A stretch of DNA of 46,356 bases, from NCBI RefSeq assembly GCF_001665295.1, contig NZ_LZSE01000019.1, positions 1 through 46,356 of the forward strand, given 5' to 3'. Source of the DNA: Mycobacterium sp. 1554424.7 (lineage in GTDB: Bacteria; Actinomycetota; Actinomycetes; Mycobacteriales; Mycobacteriaceae). This document shows positions 18,489-28,176 of the stretch, one piece after another (the stretch's first letter is position 1; each line of letters starts with the position of its first letter). The position numbers and the translations under genes were made by a program. The notes under the pieces were generated by a model. It worked only from the letters and a program-made list of their open reading frames with translations, was not told where the DNA came from and ran no database searches.

Positions 18489-19961
18489 TCAGGGTAGGCC
18501 GATGCGCCGGTAGCGCCGTAGGCGCGCGGCGAGCCGATCGGGGGACGGCATTTCGCGCAGCGCGCACACCTCGGCGGCGATGGCGTGCGAAAGTCGTTGG
18601 GAAAACTCGGCCGGTTCGTCCGCGGCGTCGGGATGCTCGGGGACGATGGCGTCGACAATTCCGGACTCCAACAGATCACGCGACCGAATGCCTTGGGCCC
18701 CGGCGAGTTCGGGGGCGTGGGAGGTGTCGCGGTACACGATCGCGCTCGCGCCCTCCGGAGGCAGCGGCGCCAGCCAGCCGTGCAGCGCGGCCAGCACCCG
18801 GTCGGCGGGCAGCATCGCCAGCGCCGGCCCGCCGCTGCCCTGGCCCAGGAGCACCGACACCGTCGGCGTTTCCAGCGTGACCAGCTCGGCCAGGCACTGG
18901 GCGATCTGGCCGGCCAGCCCGCCCTCCTCGGCCTCGGCCGACAAGGCCGGTCCCGCCGCGTCGATGAGCAACACCAGCGGCAGCTGCAGCTCGGCGGCCA
19001 GCGCCATGCCGCGTCGGGCCTCGCGCAGCGACGCGGGCCCTACGAGCCCTCCGGTGATCCGTTGCTGGCCCAGGACCACCGCGGGCTGGCCGTTGAAGCG
19101 GGCCAGCGCGAGCAGCGTGGTCGCCGCTTCGCCCCGACCGGTGCCGGACAGCAGCACGCAGTCGGTGGCGCCGTGCCGCAGAAGGTGACCGACGCCGGGC
19201 CGGTCCGGCCGTCGCGACGCCACCACGGAATCCCACGCCGGCACGTCGGGCGTCGGTTCGGGCGGCTCGCCCTTGGGCAGCGCGTCCGGGGGATCGGCGA
19301 TTACCCGCAGGGCGCGATCCAGCATCGCGCGCAGCTCGCCGAGCCCGACCACGCCGTCGATCACCCCGTGCCGCTGCAAGTTCTCCGCGGTTTGGACGCC
19401 GGCCGGGAACGGTTCGCCATAGAGCAGCCGGTACACGCGGGGCCCGAGGAAGCCGATCAGGGCGCCCGGCTCGGCGATCGTGACGTGGCCCAGCGAGCCC
19501 CACGAGGCGAACACCCCGCCCGTGGTCGGGTGGCGCAGGTAGACCAGGTAGGGCAGGTGTTCTCGTTTGTGGAGCGTGACGGCCGCGGCGATCTTCACCA
19601 TTTGCAGGAACGCGACCGTGCCCTCCTGCATGCGGGTGCCGCCCGAGCTCGGCGAGGCCAGCAGGGGCAGGCGCTCGGCGGTGGCGCGTTCGACGGCGGC
19701 GGTGATCCGTTCGGCCGCGGCCACGCCGATCGAGCCGCCGAGGAAGTCGAACTCGCACACCACCACCGCGACGCGGCGCCCACATATCCGGCCCTCGCCC
19801 GTGAGCACTGCTTCGTCCCGTCCGGTGGCGGCGCGGGCGTCGGCGAGCTCGCGCGCGTAGGACTCGGACACCGGCACGGCCATCGGTTCGCTGTCCCAGC
19901 TCACGAAAGAGCCCTCGTCGAGGACGGCATCGCGCAGTTGTTCGGTCGTGATACGAGTCAC
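18489..19961 (-). CDS. accD3: Acyl-CoA carboxylase beta-subunit-like protein AccD3
   Basis: This 490-residue carboxyltransferase protein has crotonase-fold halves like bacterial acetyl-CoA carboxylase AccD plus AccA. The N-terminal half contains GGSIGVAAAERIT and the oxyanion-type SPSSGGTRMQEGTVAFLQM; the C-terminal half contains LLIDAAGPALSAEAEEGGL and LLGQGSGGPALAMLPADRV. A zinc ribbon is not visible. It starts at GTG (19959-19961). The partner biotin subunit and substrate are not established for the family. It is divergent from echA6 with only 26 bp between start codons, and convergent with tetR. Confidence 0.92.
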   Translation of the reverse strand: MTRITTEQLRDAVLDEGSFVSWDSEPMAVPVSESYARELADARAATGRDEAVLTGEGRICGRRVAVVVCEFDFLGGSIGVAAAERITAAVERATAERLPLLASPSSGGTRMQEGTVAFLQMVKIAAAVTLHKREHLPYLVYLRHPTTGGVFASWGSLGHVTIAEPGALIGFLGPRVYRLLYGEPFPAGVQTAENLQRHGVIDGVVGLGELRAMLDRALRVIADPPDALPKGEPPEPTPDVPAWDSVVASRRPDRPGVGHLLRHGATDCVLLSGTGRGEAATTLLALARFNGQPAVVLGQQRITGGLVGPASLREARRGMALAAELQLPLVLLIDAAGPALSAEAEEGGLAGQIAQCLAELVTLETPTVSVLLGQGSGGPALAMLPADRVLAALHGWLAPLPPEGASAIVYRDTSHAPELAGAQGIRSRDLLESGIVDAIVPEHPDAADEPAEFSQRLSHAIAAEVCALREMPSPDRLAARLRRYRRIGLP

Positions 19962-19971
19962 CAGACGAGGC

Positions 19972-19979
19972 TATATAGG
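19972..19979 (+). promoter_or_regulatory. -10 region for echA6 in a 26-bp divergent gap
   Basis: TATATAGG provides TATATA or TATAGG, 8-10 nt before the echA6 ATG (19988), in agreement with a leaderless or nearly leaderless transcript. The accD3 start lies only 11 bases to the left, so promoters for the two genes must overlap. Confidence 0.5.
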
Positions 19980-19987
19980 CTGGATGA

Positions 19988-20722
19988 ATGATCGGCGTCA
20001 CCCAGACCGAAGCCGTTATGACCATCGAGCTGCAGCGTCCCGAGCGCCGCAATGCTCTGAATTCCCAGCTCGTCGACGAGTTGCGCGAGGCGATCCAGAA
20101 GGCCGGCGACGACGGGTCGACCCGCGTCATCGTGCTGACCGGCCAGGGCACCGTGTTCTGCGCGGGTGCGGATCTGTCCGGGGACGCGTTCGCCGCCGAC
20201 TACCCCGATCGGCTCATCGAGCTGCACAAGGTCATGGACGCGGCCCCGATCCCGGTGATCGGGGCGATCAACGGCCCCGCCATCGGCGCCGGCCTGCAGC
20301 TGGCGATGCAGTGCGATCTGCGGGTCGCCGTGGCGGACGCGTTCTTCCAGTTTCCGACGTCGAAATATGGCCTGGCCCTTGATAATTGGAGTATCCGCCG
20401 GCTGTCTTCGTTGGTCGGTCACGGACGGGCGCGCGCGATGTTGCTGACGGCGGAGAAGCTCACCACCGACGTGGCGCTGCAGACCGGGATGGTCAACCGC
20501 ATCGGCACGCTGGCCGACGCGCAGGCCTGGGCCGCCGAGGTGGCGACCCTGGCGCCGCTGGCGATCCAGCACGCCAAGCGGGTGCTCAATGACGACGGCT
20601 CCATCGAGGAGGCCTGGCCGGAGCACAAGGAGCTCTTCGACAGAGCCTGGTCCAGTCAGGATGTCGTCGAGGCGCAGGTCGCGCGGATCGAGAAGCGGCC
20701 ACCGAAGTTCCAGGGAGCCTGA
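19988..20722 (+). CDS. echA6: Enoyl-CoA hydratase-like protein EchA6
   Basis: The 244-residue crotonase-fold protein has the oxyanion-hole segments [23 protein letters not shown] and [19 protein letters not shown]. The usual catalytic glutamates of active hydratases are not evident where expected ([17 protein letters not shown]). This fits reports that Mtb EchA6 (243 aa) lacks hydratase activity and instead binds long-chain acyl-CoA to feed FAS-II for mycolic acid synthesis; it is the target of tetrahydropyrazolopyrimidine carboxamides. The MBL-fold gene follows after 5 bp, so the two form an operon. Confidence 0.94.
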   Translation: MIGVTQTEAVMTIELQRPERRNALNSQLVDELREAIQKAGDDGSTRVIVLTGQGTVFCAGADLSGDAFAADYPDRLIELHKVMDAAPIPVIGAINGPAIGAGLQLAMQCDLRVAVADAFFQFPTSKYGLALDNWSIRRLSSLVGHGRARAMLLTAEKLTTDVALQTGMVNRIGTLADAQAWAAEVATLAPLAIQHAKRVLNDDGSIEEAWPEHKELFDRAWSSQDVVEAQVARIEKRPPKFQGA

Positions 20723-20727
20723 CAGTC

Positions 20728-21846
20728 ATGCCGCGGGGGGCGCTGCGGCTGGCCGCCGGCACGGCCTCGCTGGCGGTCGGCAGTTGGTTCGTGCGGGCGC
20801 TGCACGGCGCGCCGGCCGCGCTCGGTGCGTCGCCCGCGTCGATCCGCGCGGTGGCGGAGCGGTCCCCGAACTATTCCGACGGCGAGTTCGTCAACCTCGA
20901 CCCCGCCTCGATCTACAAGATGGATCGCGAGGAGCTGCGGCTCATCGTGTGGGAGTTCCTGGGTAACCGCGGCGGCAGCCGCCCGAAGGCGCCGATCCCG
21001 CTTGCCGCGCCGGAAATCTTCGACGGGGACGCCGCCCGGCTGGCCGTCAGCTGGTTCGGTCACTCGACGGCGTTGCTGGAAATCGACGGCTACCGCGTGC
21101 TCACCGACCCGGTCTGGAGCAACCGATGCTCGCCGTCGGACACCGTCGGACCCCAGCGGCTGCATCCGCCGCCGGTCCAACTGGAGGGGTTGCCCGCGGT
21201 CGACGCGGTGGTAATCAGCCACGACCATTACGACCACCTCGACATCGACACCGTCATGGCGCTGGCCCACACGCAGCGGGCGCCGTTCTTCGTGCCGCTC
21301 GGGGTCGGCGCCCACCTGCGCGCGTGGGGGATTCCCGAGCACCGCATCGTCGAACTCGACTGGCATCAGGGCGCCAAGCTCGACCAGCTCACCGTGATTT
21401 GCATGCCGGCGCGCCACTTTTCGGGGCGCTTCTTCGACCGCAACACCACGCTGTGGGCGTCGTGGGCGTTTATCGGTCCCCGCCACCGCGCGTATTTCGG
21501 CGGCGACACGGGCTACACCAAGAGCTTCGCGGAGATCGGCGCCGACCACGGCCCGTTCGACCTGACCCTGCTGCCGATCGGGGCCTACAACACCGCGTGG
21601 CCGGACATCCACATGAACCCCGAGGAGGCGGTTCGCGCCCACCTGGACGTCACCGACTCGGGTTCGGGACTGCTGGTGCCCATCCACTGGGGGACCTTCC
21701 GGCTGGCCCCCCACCCGTGGGCCGAGCCCGTCGAGCGCTTGCTGGCGGCGGCGGACCCCGCCCGGGTCGAGGTGGCCGTGCCGCTGCCCGGCCAGCGCAT
21801 CGATCCCGCTGCGCCGCGGAGATTCAACCCGTGGTGGCGGCTCTGA
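20728..21846 (+). CDS. Metallo-beta-lactamase-fold hydrolase, NAPE-PLD-like (Rv0906)
   Basis: The protein has 372 residues. An N-terminal hydrophobic stretch (about 5-30) could anchor it to the membrane. The metallo-beta-lactamase domain carries SWFGHSTALLEIDG, LTDPVWSNRCSP, the zinc motif SHDHYDHLDIDT (HxHxDH), MPARHFSGR, FGGDTGYTKSF and a final PIHWGTF. This set and order are those of NAPE-hydrolysing phospholipase D and RomA-like proteins, which cleave N-acyl-phosphatidylethanolamines. It follows echA6 closely. Its last 23 bases overlap the end of the methyltransferase-like gene on the other strand. Confidence 0.92.
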   Translation: MPRGALRLAAGTASLAVGSWFVRALHGAPAALGASPASIRAVAERSPNYSDGEFVNLDPASIYKMDREELRLIVWEFLGNRGGSRPKAPIPLAAPEIFDGDAARLAVSWFGHSTALLEIDGYRVLTDPVWSNRCSPSDTVGPQRLHPPPVQLEGLPAVDAVVISHDHYDHLDIDTVMALAHTQRAPFFVPLGVGAHLRAWGIPEHRIVELDWHQGAKLDQLTVICMPARHFSGRFFDRNTTLWASWAFIGPRHRAYFGGDTGYTKSFAEIGADHGPFDLTLLPIGAYNTAWPDIHMNPEEAVRAHLDVTDSGSGLLVPIHWGTFRLAPHPWAEPVERLLAAADPARVEVAVPLPGQRIDPAAPRRFNPWWRL

Positions 21847-22468
21847 CTCGCTCATAGACCGTCACCCGGTCGTGTTGGCCCCACCATTGCACCGGCTGGC
21901 GGGAATCGACTTCGGTCCAGTGGGTATCGAGTATCCGGTGCATCCGGTCGTCGCCGGTGGCGCCGCCGTGGCCGTCGCCGACGTAGATGACGCGATTTCC
22001 CTTGTAGGCCTTGAGGATCCGCGCGCCGACGTCCTGACCGTGGGGCGGCCAGGACAGGAACAGCGTCCGGTCGGGGTGCAGCGCCGCCGCTTCGGCGCAG
22101 TCCTTCGCGCCGACCTCGGCGTGCAGGTGTTCGTCGTGCCATCCGTTGGTGGCCAGGTCGGCACCCGGGTTGAGGTCGTAGCAGACCACGCCGACGCCCA
22201 CCTGTGCCAGCAGGTAGGCCCAATAGCCCGTCCCCGCGATCGGGTCGACCAGGCCGCCGTGGGCGTGCTTCGCGACGAACGTCACGGTGTCGGGGTCGGG
22301 GATGGTCCAGCAGTATTTCCGGACGAGCAGCTGCCGGTTCGGCGTGCGCGCCATGCTTTCTTCCACGCTTCGGTCCAAACGGAACTCACCGACCACCGGG
22401 TTGCCCTGGAAACTGTCGGCTTCGACGCAATCCCTCACGGCTTCCCAGTAGGGATTGTCGATGTCCAA
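21824..22468 (-). CDS. SAM-dependent methyltransferase-like protein, start uncertain
   Basis: The frame reads IDNPYWEAVRDCVEADSF, then a Rossmann methyltransferase motif I (GGLVDPIAGTGYWAYLLAQ), an acidic strand end (VVCYDLNPG), TLFLSWPPHGQ (motif IV-like) and VIYVGDGHGGATGDDRM. It is clearly coding to the stop at 21824-21826. No ATG or GTG lies near the expected N-terminus. A TTG at 22466-22468 gives 214 residues. The frame stays open further upstream through GTC and ATC codons (22481-22486) and into the neighbouring lipoprotein gene. Either a non-standard start is used or the 5' end is altered. The gene is absent from the Mtb order as I recall it. Confidence 0.7.
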   Translation of the reverse strand: MDIDNPYWEAVRDCVEADSFQGNPVVGEFRLDRSVEESMARTPNRQLLVRKYCWTIPDPDTVTFVAKHAHGGLVDPIAGTGYWAYLLAQVGVGVVCYDLNPGADLATNGWHDEHLHAEVGAKDCAEAAALHPDRTLFLSWPPHGQDVGARILKAYKGNRVIYVGDGHGGATGDDRMHRILDTHWTEVDSRQPVQWWGQHDRVTVYERVRAATTG

Positions 22469-22579
22469 ATCGTCCGTTTCGATGACCCTTTCGCCGCGCG
22501 GCCTTGGAGATAAATCTGGCGCCGCGTCGTGTCCGCGGCGGGTCCGGAATGTTAAATCGAGCGCGCATCGTCGCCACGC

Positions 22580-22585
22580 TAAAGT
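22580..22585 (+). promoter_or_regulatory. -10 box before the beta-lactamase-like lipoprotein gene
   Basis: TAAAGT ends 8 nt before the ATG at 22594, with no ribosome-binding sequence between them. A leaderless transcript is likely. Confidence 0.45.
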
Positions 22586-22593
22586 GTGCGGCC

Positions 22594-24174
22594 ATGACCA
22601 AACGCGCGGCAACTGCGGCGGCGGTGGCTTTGCTCGCGTTGACGGCATGCGGGCCCGCGCGGCCCGTGTCCAGCCCACCGCCCGCGCCGTCCGGCGCACC
22701 GCCCAACGAGGTGTCGGGCCTGGCGATCCCCGCCGGCCGGGTCGACGATGCGGTGGCGAAGGTCGACGGCCTGGTAAGCGATCTGATGAAGAGCACCGGC
22801 ATCCCAGGAATGGCCGTAGCAATTGTCCACGGTGGAAAGGCCATATACGCCAAGGGATTCGGCGTCAGGGACGCGAGCAAGGGCGATGTGCAGGACAACA
22901 AGGTGGGCGCCGACACCGTCTTCCAATTGGCCTCGGTGTCCAAATCGGTCGGGGCGACGGTGGTGGCGCACGAGGTCGCCGACCACGTCGTCACCTGGGA
23001 CACACCGGTGGTGCCCAAGCTGCCGTGGTTCGCGCTGAGCGACCCCTATGTCACCAGCCACGTCACCATCGCCGACCTGTACTCGCACCGCTCCGGGTTG
23101 CCCGACCACGCCGGTGACAAGCTAGAGGCCCTGGGCTACGACCGCCGCCAAACGCTCGAACGCCTGAAGTACCTGCCGCTGGCCCCATTCCGAGACAGCT
23201 ATGCCTACACCAACTTCGGGGTGACGGCCGCCGCCGAGTCGGTGGCGGCCGCGGCGGGCAAGCCATGGGCGGACCTGTCGGCCGACGTGCTCTACCGTCC
23301 GCTGGGGATGACGGCCACCAGTTCGCGTTTCGCCGACTTCGTCGCCAGGCCCGATCACGCGGTCAACCACGTCAAGGTCGGCGACAAGTGGGAGCCGCGC
23401 TTCCAGCGCGACCCGGATCAGCAGTCGCCCGCCGGCGGGGTGAGCTCATCGGTCAACGACATGGCGCACTGGCTGATCATGTTGCTGGGCAACGGGACTT
23501 ATCAGGGCCAGCGCATCGCGTCGCCGGAAGCCCTGCTGCCCGCCACCACCGCGCAGGTCGTCTCGGTTCCCGCGACGACGCCGAAGGCGCGGTCTGGCTT
23601 CTACGGCTACGGCTTCAACGTGTCGGTGACCTCGTCGGGGCGCACGCAATACAGCCATTCCGGCGCCTTCTCGTTGGGGGCGGCGACGAACTTCGTGGCG
23701 CTGCCGTCGGAGGATCTGGGCATCATCGCGCTCACGAACGCGGCGCCCATCGGCGTGCCGGAGACGCTGACCGCCGAGTTCATGGATCTGGTGCAGTACG
23801 GCGAGATTCGGGAGAACTGGGCCGACCTCTACAAGCAGGCGATGGGCTGGATGAACAACCCCGAGGGTTCGCTGGTCGGCAAGCAGCCCCCGGCCAACCC
23901 CGCGCCGGCCAGGCCGCTGCGGGACTATGCGGGCGTGTACGCCAACGACTACTGGGGTCCGGCCGTCGTCACCGAGCGCGACGGCGCGCTGCAGCTCTCG
24001 CTGGGGCCGAAAAATCGGACGTTCCCACTGACGCACTGGGACGGCGACACCTACACGTTCACCGTGACGGACGAAAACGCCCCGCCCGGAACGATTTCCA
24101 AGGCTACGTTTTCTGGTAATGCCCTGAGCCTGGAGTACTTCGACTCCGACAAGCTGGGGATCTTCACGCGATGA
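22594..24174 (+). CDS. Serine beta-lactamase/PBP-like lipoprotein (Rv0907)
   Basis: The protein has 526 residues. A lipoprotein signal peptide ends in the lipobox LTAC with the lipidated cysteine at residue 19. The class C beta-lactamase/DD-peptidase-like domain (about 50-400) shows the S114-x-x-K117 nucleophile motif (LASVSKSVG), the YxN motif (YAYTNFG) and the HSGAF (HxG) third motif. A C-terminal beta-barrel-like domain (about 430-526) begins [13 protein letters not shown]. It likely acts outside the membrane on peptidoglycan or an ester or amide; the substrate is unproven. An upstream ATG (22549) would give an over-long signal peptide. The stop overlaps the ctpE start by ATGA (24171-24174). 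Confidence 0.9.
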   Translation: MTKRAATAAAVALLALTACGPARPVSSPPPAPSGAPPNEVSGLAIPAGRVDDAVAKVDGLVSDLMKSTGIPGMAVAIVHGGKAIYAKGFGVRDASKGDVQDNKVGADTVFQLASVSKSVGATVVAHEVADHVVTWDTPVVPKLPWFALSDPYVTSHVTIADLYSHRSGLPDHAGDKLEALGYDRRQTLERLKYLPLAPFRDSYAYTNFGVTAAAESVAAAAGKPWADLSADVLYRPLGMTATSSRFADFVARPDHAVNHVKVGDKWEPRFQRDPDQQSPAGGVSSSVNDMAHWLIMLLGNGTYQGQRIASPEALLPATTAQVVSVPATTPKARSGFYGYGFNVSVTSSGRTQYSHSGAFSLGAATNFVALPSEDLGIIALTNAAPIGVPETLTAEFMDLVQYGEIRENWADLYKQAMGWMNNPEGSLVGKQPPANPAPARPLRDYAGVYANDYWGPAVVTERDGALQLSLGPKNRTFPLTHWDGDTYTFTVTDENAPPGTISKATFSGNALSLEYFDSDKLGIFTR

Positions 24175-26558
24175 TCGCGGGCCTCACCGATGCCGAGGTG
24201 GCACAGCGGGTAGCCGAGGGCAAGACCAATGCCGTCCCGGAACGCGCCACCCGCAGCGTCGCGGCCATTGTTCGCGCCAACGTCTTCACCCGGATCAACG
24301 CGATCCTCGGCGTTCTGCTGCTGATCGTGCTGGCGACGGGGTCGGTGATCAACGGGCTGTTCGGCCTGCTCATCATCGCCAACAGCGTCATCGGCATGGT
24401 GCAGGAGATCCGGGCCAAGCAGACGCTGGACAAGCTGGCGATCGTCGGGCAGGCGAAACCGTTGGTGCGCAGGCGATCCGGGAGCGCGACGCTGATGCCG
24501 GGCGAGGTGGTGCTCGACGACATCATCGAGCTCGGCCCGGGGGATCAGGTCGTCGTCGACGGCGACGTCGTGGAGGGGGAGCACCTCGAGGTTGACGAAT
24601 CGCTGTTGACCGGCGAGGCGGACCCGATCACCAAGGCCCGCGGCGACGCGGTGATGTCGGGCAGCTTCGTCGTCACCGGTGTCGGTGCCTACCGGGCGAC
24701 CAGGGTCGGCCGCGAGGCGTATGCGGCCAAGCTCGCCGAGGAGGCGAGCAAGTTCAGCCTGGTGAAATCCGAACTGCGCAACGGGATCAACCGGATCTTG
24801 CAGTTCGTCACCTACCTGTTGTGGCCGGCCGGTCTGCTGACCATCTACACCCAGTTCTTCACCACGCACGCCGGCTGGCGGGAGTCCGTGCTGCGGACGG
24901 TGGGGGCGCTGGTTCCGATGGTGCCCGAGGGACTGGTCCTGCTGACGTCGGTCGCGTTCGCGGTCGGGGTCATCCGGCTCGGCCAACGCCAATGCCTGGT
25001 GCAGGAACTGCCCGCCATCGAGGGATTGGCGCGCGTCGACGTGGTGTGCGCCGACAAGACCGGCACCCTGACCGAAAGCGGGATGCGCGTCGCTGAGGTG
25101 GTCGAGGTCGCCCAGTCCGAACCGGTCGCCGACGCGCTAGCCTCCCTGGCCGCGGCTGACGCGCGTCCCAACGCCAGCATGCGCGCGATCGCCGAAACCT
25201 ACGACCGGCCGCCGGGCTGGATCCCCACCGCCACTGCGCCTTTCAAGTCGGCCACCAAGTGGAGCGGCGTGTCCTTCGGCGACCGCGGTGACTGGGTGAT
25301 CGGCGCGCCCGACGTGCTGCTCGATCCGGCGTCGGAGGCCGCCGAACGGGCGGAGGGCATCGGCGCCCGGGGGCTGCGGGTCCTGCTGCTGGGTCGCGGC
25401 GACGTGGCCGTGGACCACCCCGACGCACCGGGCCGGGTCACCCCGGTCGCTCTCGTCGTGCTCGAGCAGAAGGTGCGGCCCGACGCCCGCGAGACACTGG
25501 ATTACTTCGCAGCCCAACATGTTTCGGTCAAGGTGATCTCGGGTGACAACGCGGTGTCGGTCGGGGCCGTCGCCGGCAAGCTCGGGCTCCGCGGCGACAC
25601 GATGGATGCCCGTCAACTGCCCACGGACCCGGCCGAGTTGGCCGACACGCTGGACACCTACACCACCTTCGGGCGGGTGCGGCCCGACCAGAAACGGGCC
25701 ATCGTGCGAGCGCTGCAATCGCACGGCCACAGCGTCGCGATGACCGGCGACGGCGTCAACGACGTGCTGGCGCTCAAGGACGCCGACATCGGCGTCGCGA
25801 TGGGTGCCGGCAGTCCCGCGTCGCGGGCGGTGGCGCAGATCGTCTTGCTGGACAACAGGTTTGCCACGCTGCCGTATGTCGTCGGCGAGGGCCGGCGGGT
25901 GATCGGCAACATCGAGCGGGTCGCCAGCCTGTTCTTGACCAAGACGGTGTACTCGGTGCTGCTGGCGCTGTTTGTGGGCATCGAATGCCTGCTCGCCAAG
26001 CCGCTGAAGGCCGACCCGCTGCTGTACCCGTTTCAGCCGATCCACGTCACCATCGCGGCGTGGTTCACCATCGGGATCCCGTCGTTCATCCTGTCGCTGG
26101 CGCCCAACAACGAACGCGCGTACCCGGGCTTCGTGCGCCGGGTGGTGTCGTCGGCGCTGCCGTCGGGGCTCGTCGTCGGCGCGGCGACGTTCGCCTCCTA
26201 CCTGGTGGCCTACCACGGGCGTCATGCCACGTTCCGGCAGCAGGAGCAGGCGTCGACGGCTGCGCTGATCACGTTGCTGGTGACCGCGCTGTGGGTGCTC
26301 GCGGTGGCCGCGCGGCCCTACCAGTGGTGGCGCGTGGCGCTGGTGGTTTTCTCCGGCCTGGCCTACGTGGTGATCTTCAGCATCCCGCTGGCGCGGGAGA
26401 AGTTCCTGCTCGACCCGTCGAACCCGGTGGTGACATCGGCCGCGCTGGGCATCGGGGTGGTGGGCGCGGCCGCGATCGAGGCGACGTGGTGGATCCGGGC
26501 CCGGATGCTCGGGGTGCGACCGCGGCTGTGGCGGGAGCCGGCGACGGCCGGCAAGTAA
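24171..26558 (+). CDS. ctpE: P-type calcium-transporting ATPase CtpE
   Basis: This 795-residue P-type ATPase has two N-terminal membrane helices (about 44-78), an actuator domain with [13 protein letters not shown] (TGE loop), helices 3-4 with the ion-site proline P252-E253-G in [12 protein letters not shown], phosphorylated aspartate D295 in [12 protein letters not shown], and the hinge [21 protein letters not shown]. Six further helices form the C-terminal third. The N domain is short. CtpE of mycobacteria has been reported to take up calcium and affect cell-surface integrity. Its ATG overlaps the lipoprotein gene stop, so the two are translationally coupled. Mtb CtpE is about 797 aa. Confidence 0.96.
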   Translation: MIAGLTDAEVAQRVAEGKTNAVPERATRSVAAIVRANVFTRINAILGVLLLIVLATGSVINGLFGLLIIANSVIGMVQEIRAKQTLDKLAIVGQAKPLVRRRSGSATLMPGEVVLDDIIELGPGDQVVVDGDVVEGEHLEVDESLLTGEADPITKARGDAVMSGSFVVTGVGAYRATRVGREAYAAKLAEEASKFSLVKSELRNGINRILQFVTYLLWPAGLLTIYTQFFTTHAGWRESVLRTVGALVPMVPEGLVLLTSVAFAVGVIRLGQRQCLVQELPAIEGLARVDVVCADKTGTLTESGMRVAEVVEVAQSEPVADALASLAAADARPNASMRAIAETYDRPPGWIPTATAPFKSATKWSGVSFGDRGDWVIGAPDVLLDPASEAAERAEGIGARGLRVLLLGRGDVAVDHPDAPGRVTPVALVVLEQKVRPDARETLDYFAAQHVSVKVISGDNAVSVGAVAGKLGLRGDTMDARQLPTDPAELADTLDTYTTFGRVRPDQKRAIVRALQSHGHSVAMTGDGVNDVLALKDADIGVAMGAGSPASRAVAQIVLLDNRFATLPYVVGEGRRVIGNIERVASLFLTKTVYSVLLALFVGIECLLAKPLKADPLLYPFQPIHVTIAAWFTIGIPSFILSLAPNNERAYPGFVRRVVSSALPSGLVVGAATFASYLVAYHGRHATFRQQEQASTAALITLLVTALWVLAVAARPYQWWRVALVVFSGLAYVVIFSIPLAREKFLLDPSNPVVTSAALGIGVVGAAAIEATWWIRARMLGVRPRLWREPATAGK

Positions 26559-26593
26559 AATTCCGGGCGAATCCTCGGGGAAGGGGCACGAAG

Positions 26594-26779
26594 ATGGGAT
26601 TCCTGGACAAGGCGAAGGACCTGCTGGCGCAGAACGCCGACAAGGTCGAGACGGCGATCGACAAGGCCGGCGAATTCGTCGACGACAAGACGCAGGGCAA
26701 GTACTCCGACACCATCCACAAGGTGGCCGAGGAGGCCAAGAAGGCCGCCGATTCCGCCGCCGGCGACCCGCAGAACTAA
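26594..26779 (+). CDS. Small antitoxin-like protein (Rv0909 type)
   Basis: This 61-residue, strongly charged helical protein starts [20 protein letters not shown]. It consists of 11-residue-like amphipathic repeats ([30 protein letters not shown]), similar to the MT0933-like antitoxin family. In M. tuberculosis the Rv0909/Rv0910 pair was listed as a toxin-antitoxin module. Here it lies 35 bp after ctpE and 4 bp before the Rv0910-like gene. GGGGAAGGGG (26577-26586) is the ribosome site. Confidence 0.82.
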   Translation: MGFLDKAKDLLAQNADKVETAIDKAGEFVDDKTQGKYSDTIHKVAEEAKKAADSAAGDPQN

Positions 26780-26783
26780 GCGC

Positions 26784-27257
26784 ATGGCGAAGCTCTCCGG
26801 ATCGATCGACGTTCCACTGCCGCCCGAGGTGGCCTGGAGGCACGCCTCGGACCTGTCCCGGTACAAGGAGTGGCTGACCATCCACCGGGTGTGGCGCAGC
26901 ACGTTGCCCGACGAAATCGACAAGGGGACGGTCGTGGAGTCGATCGTCGAGGTCAAGGGCATGTACAACCGGATCAAGTGGACGGTCGTGCGCTACAAAC
27001 CGCCGGAGGGCATGACGCTGAACGGCGACGGCGTCGGCGGCGTCAAGGTGAAGCTGATGGCCAAGGTGCGGCCCGCCGAGGAGGGCTCGACCGTCGGCTT
27101 CGACGTGCACCTCGGTGGTCCCGCGCTGTTCGGGCCGATCGGCATGATCGTGGCCGCCGCGCTGCGCAGCGACATCAACCAGTCGCTGCGAAACTTCGTC
27201 CGGGTGTTCACCGCCGCTGACCCCCACACGAACGGGGACGCCGGCGTCCGTCGCTGA
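26784..27257 (+). CDS. SRPBCC-fold protein (Rv0910 type, putative toxin)
   Basis: This 157-residue START/polyketide-cyclase-like protein begins KLSGSIDVPLPPEVAWRHAS and continues DLSRYKEWLTIHRVWRS, VKGMYNRIKWTVVRYKPPEG and GGPALFGPIGMIVAAALR. The fold usually binds hydrophobic ligands. In M. tuberculosis the homologue (about 144 aa) is the toxin partner of Rv0909 in one survey. The tail here (AADPHTNGDAGVRR) is about 13 residues longer. Whether it acts as a toxin or a ligand carrier cannot be decided from sequence. Confidence 0.85.
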   Translation: MAKLSGSIDVPLPPEVAWRHASDLSRYKEWLTIHRVWRSTLPDEIDKGTVVESIVEVKGMYNRIKWTVVRYKPPEGMTLNGDGVGGVKVKLMAKVRPAEEGSTVGFDVHLGGPALFGPIGMIVAAALRSDINQSLRNFVRVFTAADPHTNGDAGVRR

Positions 27258-27300
27258 CGCGTACCGGCCGATGAGTTTTCGCCCCGGCTCGAGTCGATAC

Positions 27301-27326
27301 GTGTGAACCCCGATGACGGGGCACAC
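27301..27326 (+). terminator. Hairpin between the Rv0910-like and VOC genes
   Basis: GTGTG (27301-27305) and CCCCG (27308-27312) pair with CGGGG (27317-27321) and CACAC (27322-27326), leaving an AA bulge and an ATGA loop. It lies 43 bp past one stop codon and 14 bp before the ribosome site of the next gene, so it may be a terminator or a leader hairpin. Confidence 0.5.
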
Positions 27327-27352
27327 CACGACACAACGAGGAGGGGGTCATC

Positions 27353-28126
27353 GTGCCCATCCGTGACGGCGCGCCGCTGGGCGCTCCCTGCTGGATCGAT
27401 TTGACGACGTCGGACCTGGACCGCGCCCAGGACTTCTACGGCACGGTGTTCGGCTGGACGTTCGAGTCCGCCGGACCCGAATACGGCGGATACGTCAACG
27501 CCGCCAAGGACGGCCACCCCGTCGCCGGGCTGATGGCCAGCCGGCCCGAGTTCGGGTCGCCGGACAACTGGGCCACCTACTTCCACACCGCCGACATCGG
27601 CGCGACCGTGTCGGCGATAACCGCGGCGGGCGGCGCGACCTGCATGGGGCCGATGGAGATCCTGGCCAAGGGTCACATGGCCCTGGCCACGGACCCGTCG
27701 GGCGCCGTCTTCGGATTGTGGCAGCCGTTGGGGCACCGCGGCTTCAATGTGATCGGCGAGGCCGGCGCCCCGGTGTGGCACCAGCTGACCACGCGCGACT
27801 TCCGCGCCGCCGTGGACTTTTACCAGCAGGTGTTCGGCTGGCGCACCGACGTGGTGTCCGACACCGACGAATTCCGTTACGTCACAGCATCATTCGATGG
27901 AGAACAGTTGCTCGGCGTGATGGACGGGACCAGCTGCCTGCCGGAGGGCGTCCCCTCGAATTGGACGATCTTCTTCGGCGCCGAGGACGTCGACAAGACG
28001 CTGCAAGTGATCGCCGACAACGGCGGCGCCGTGGTGCAGGCCGCCGAGGACACCCCGTATGGTCGGCTCGCCGCGGCGACCGACCCGACCGGTGTCATCT
28101 TCAACCTGTCGTCGCTGCAGAGCTAG
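27353..28126 (+). CDS. Two-domain VOC protein (Cfp30B/Rv0911-like)
   Basis: The protein has 257 residues with two consecutive glyoxalase/VOC modules. The first (about 10-125) starts CWIDLTTSDLDRAQDFYGTVFGW and the second (about 138-257) starts WHQLTTRDFRAAVDFYQQVFGW. Each ends in a TDP-(S/T)G-x-(V/I)F strand (ATDPSGAVFGLW, ATDPTGVIFNLS). Homologues include the 27/30-kDa secreted antigen Cfp30B (Rv0577) and Rv0911. No signal peptide is visible. The GTG start at 27353 follows a strong AGGAGGGGG (27340-27348). Confidence 0.9.
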   Translation: MPIRDGAPLGAPCWIDLTTSDLDRAQDFYGTVFGWTFESAGPEYGGYVNAAKDGHPVAGLMASRPEFGSPDNWATYFHTADIGATVSAITAAGGATCMGPMEILAKGHMALATDPSGAVFGLWQPLGHRGFNVIGEAGAPVWHQLTTRDFRAAVDFYQQVFGWRTDVVSDTDEFRYVTASFDGEQLLGVMDGTSCLPEGVPSNWTIFFGAEDVDKTLQVIADNGGAVVQAAEDTPYGRLAAATDPTGVIFNLSSLQS

Positions 28127-28176
28127 CGGGGCGTTGATCACACCGGCGCGGCGGCGGGTCGGCTAATCTCCCAACC

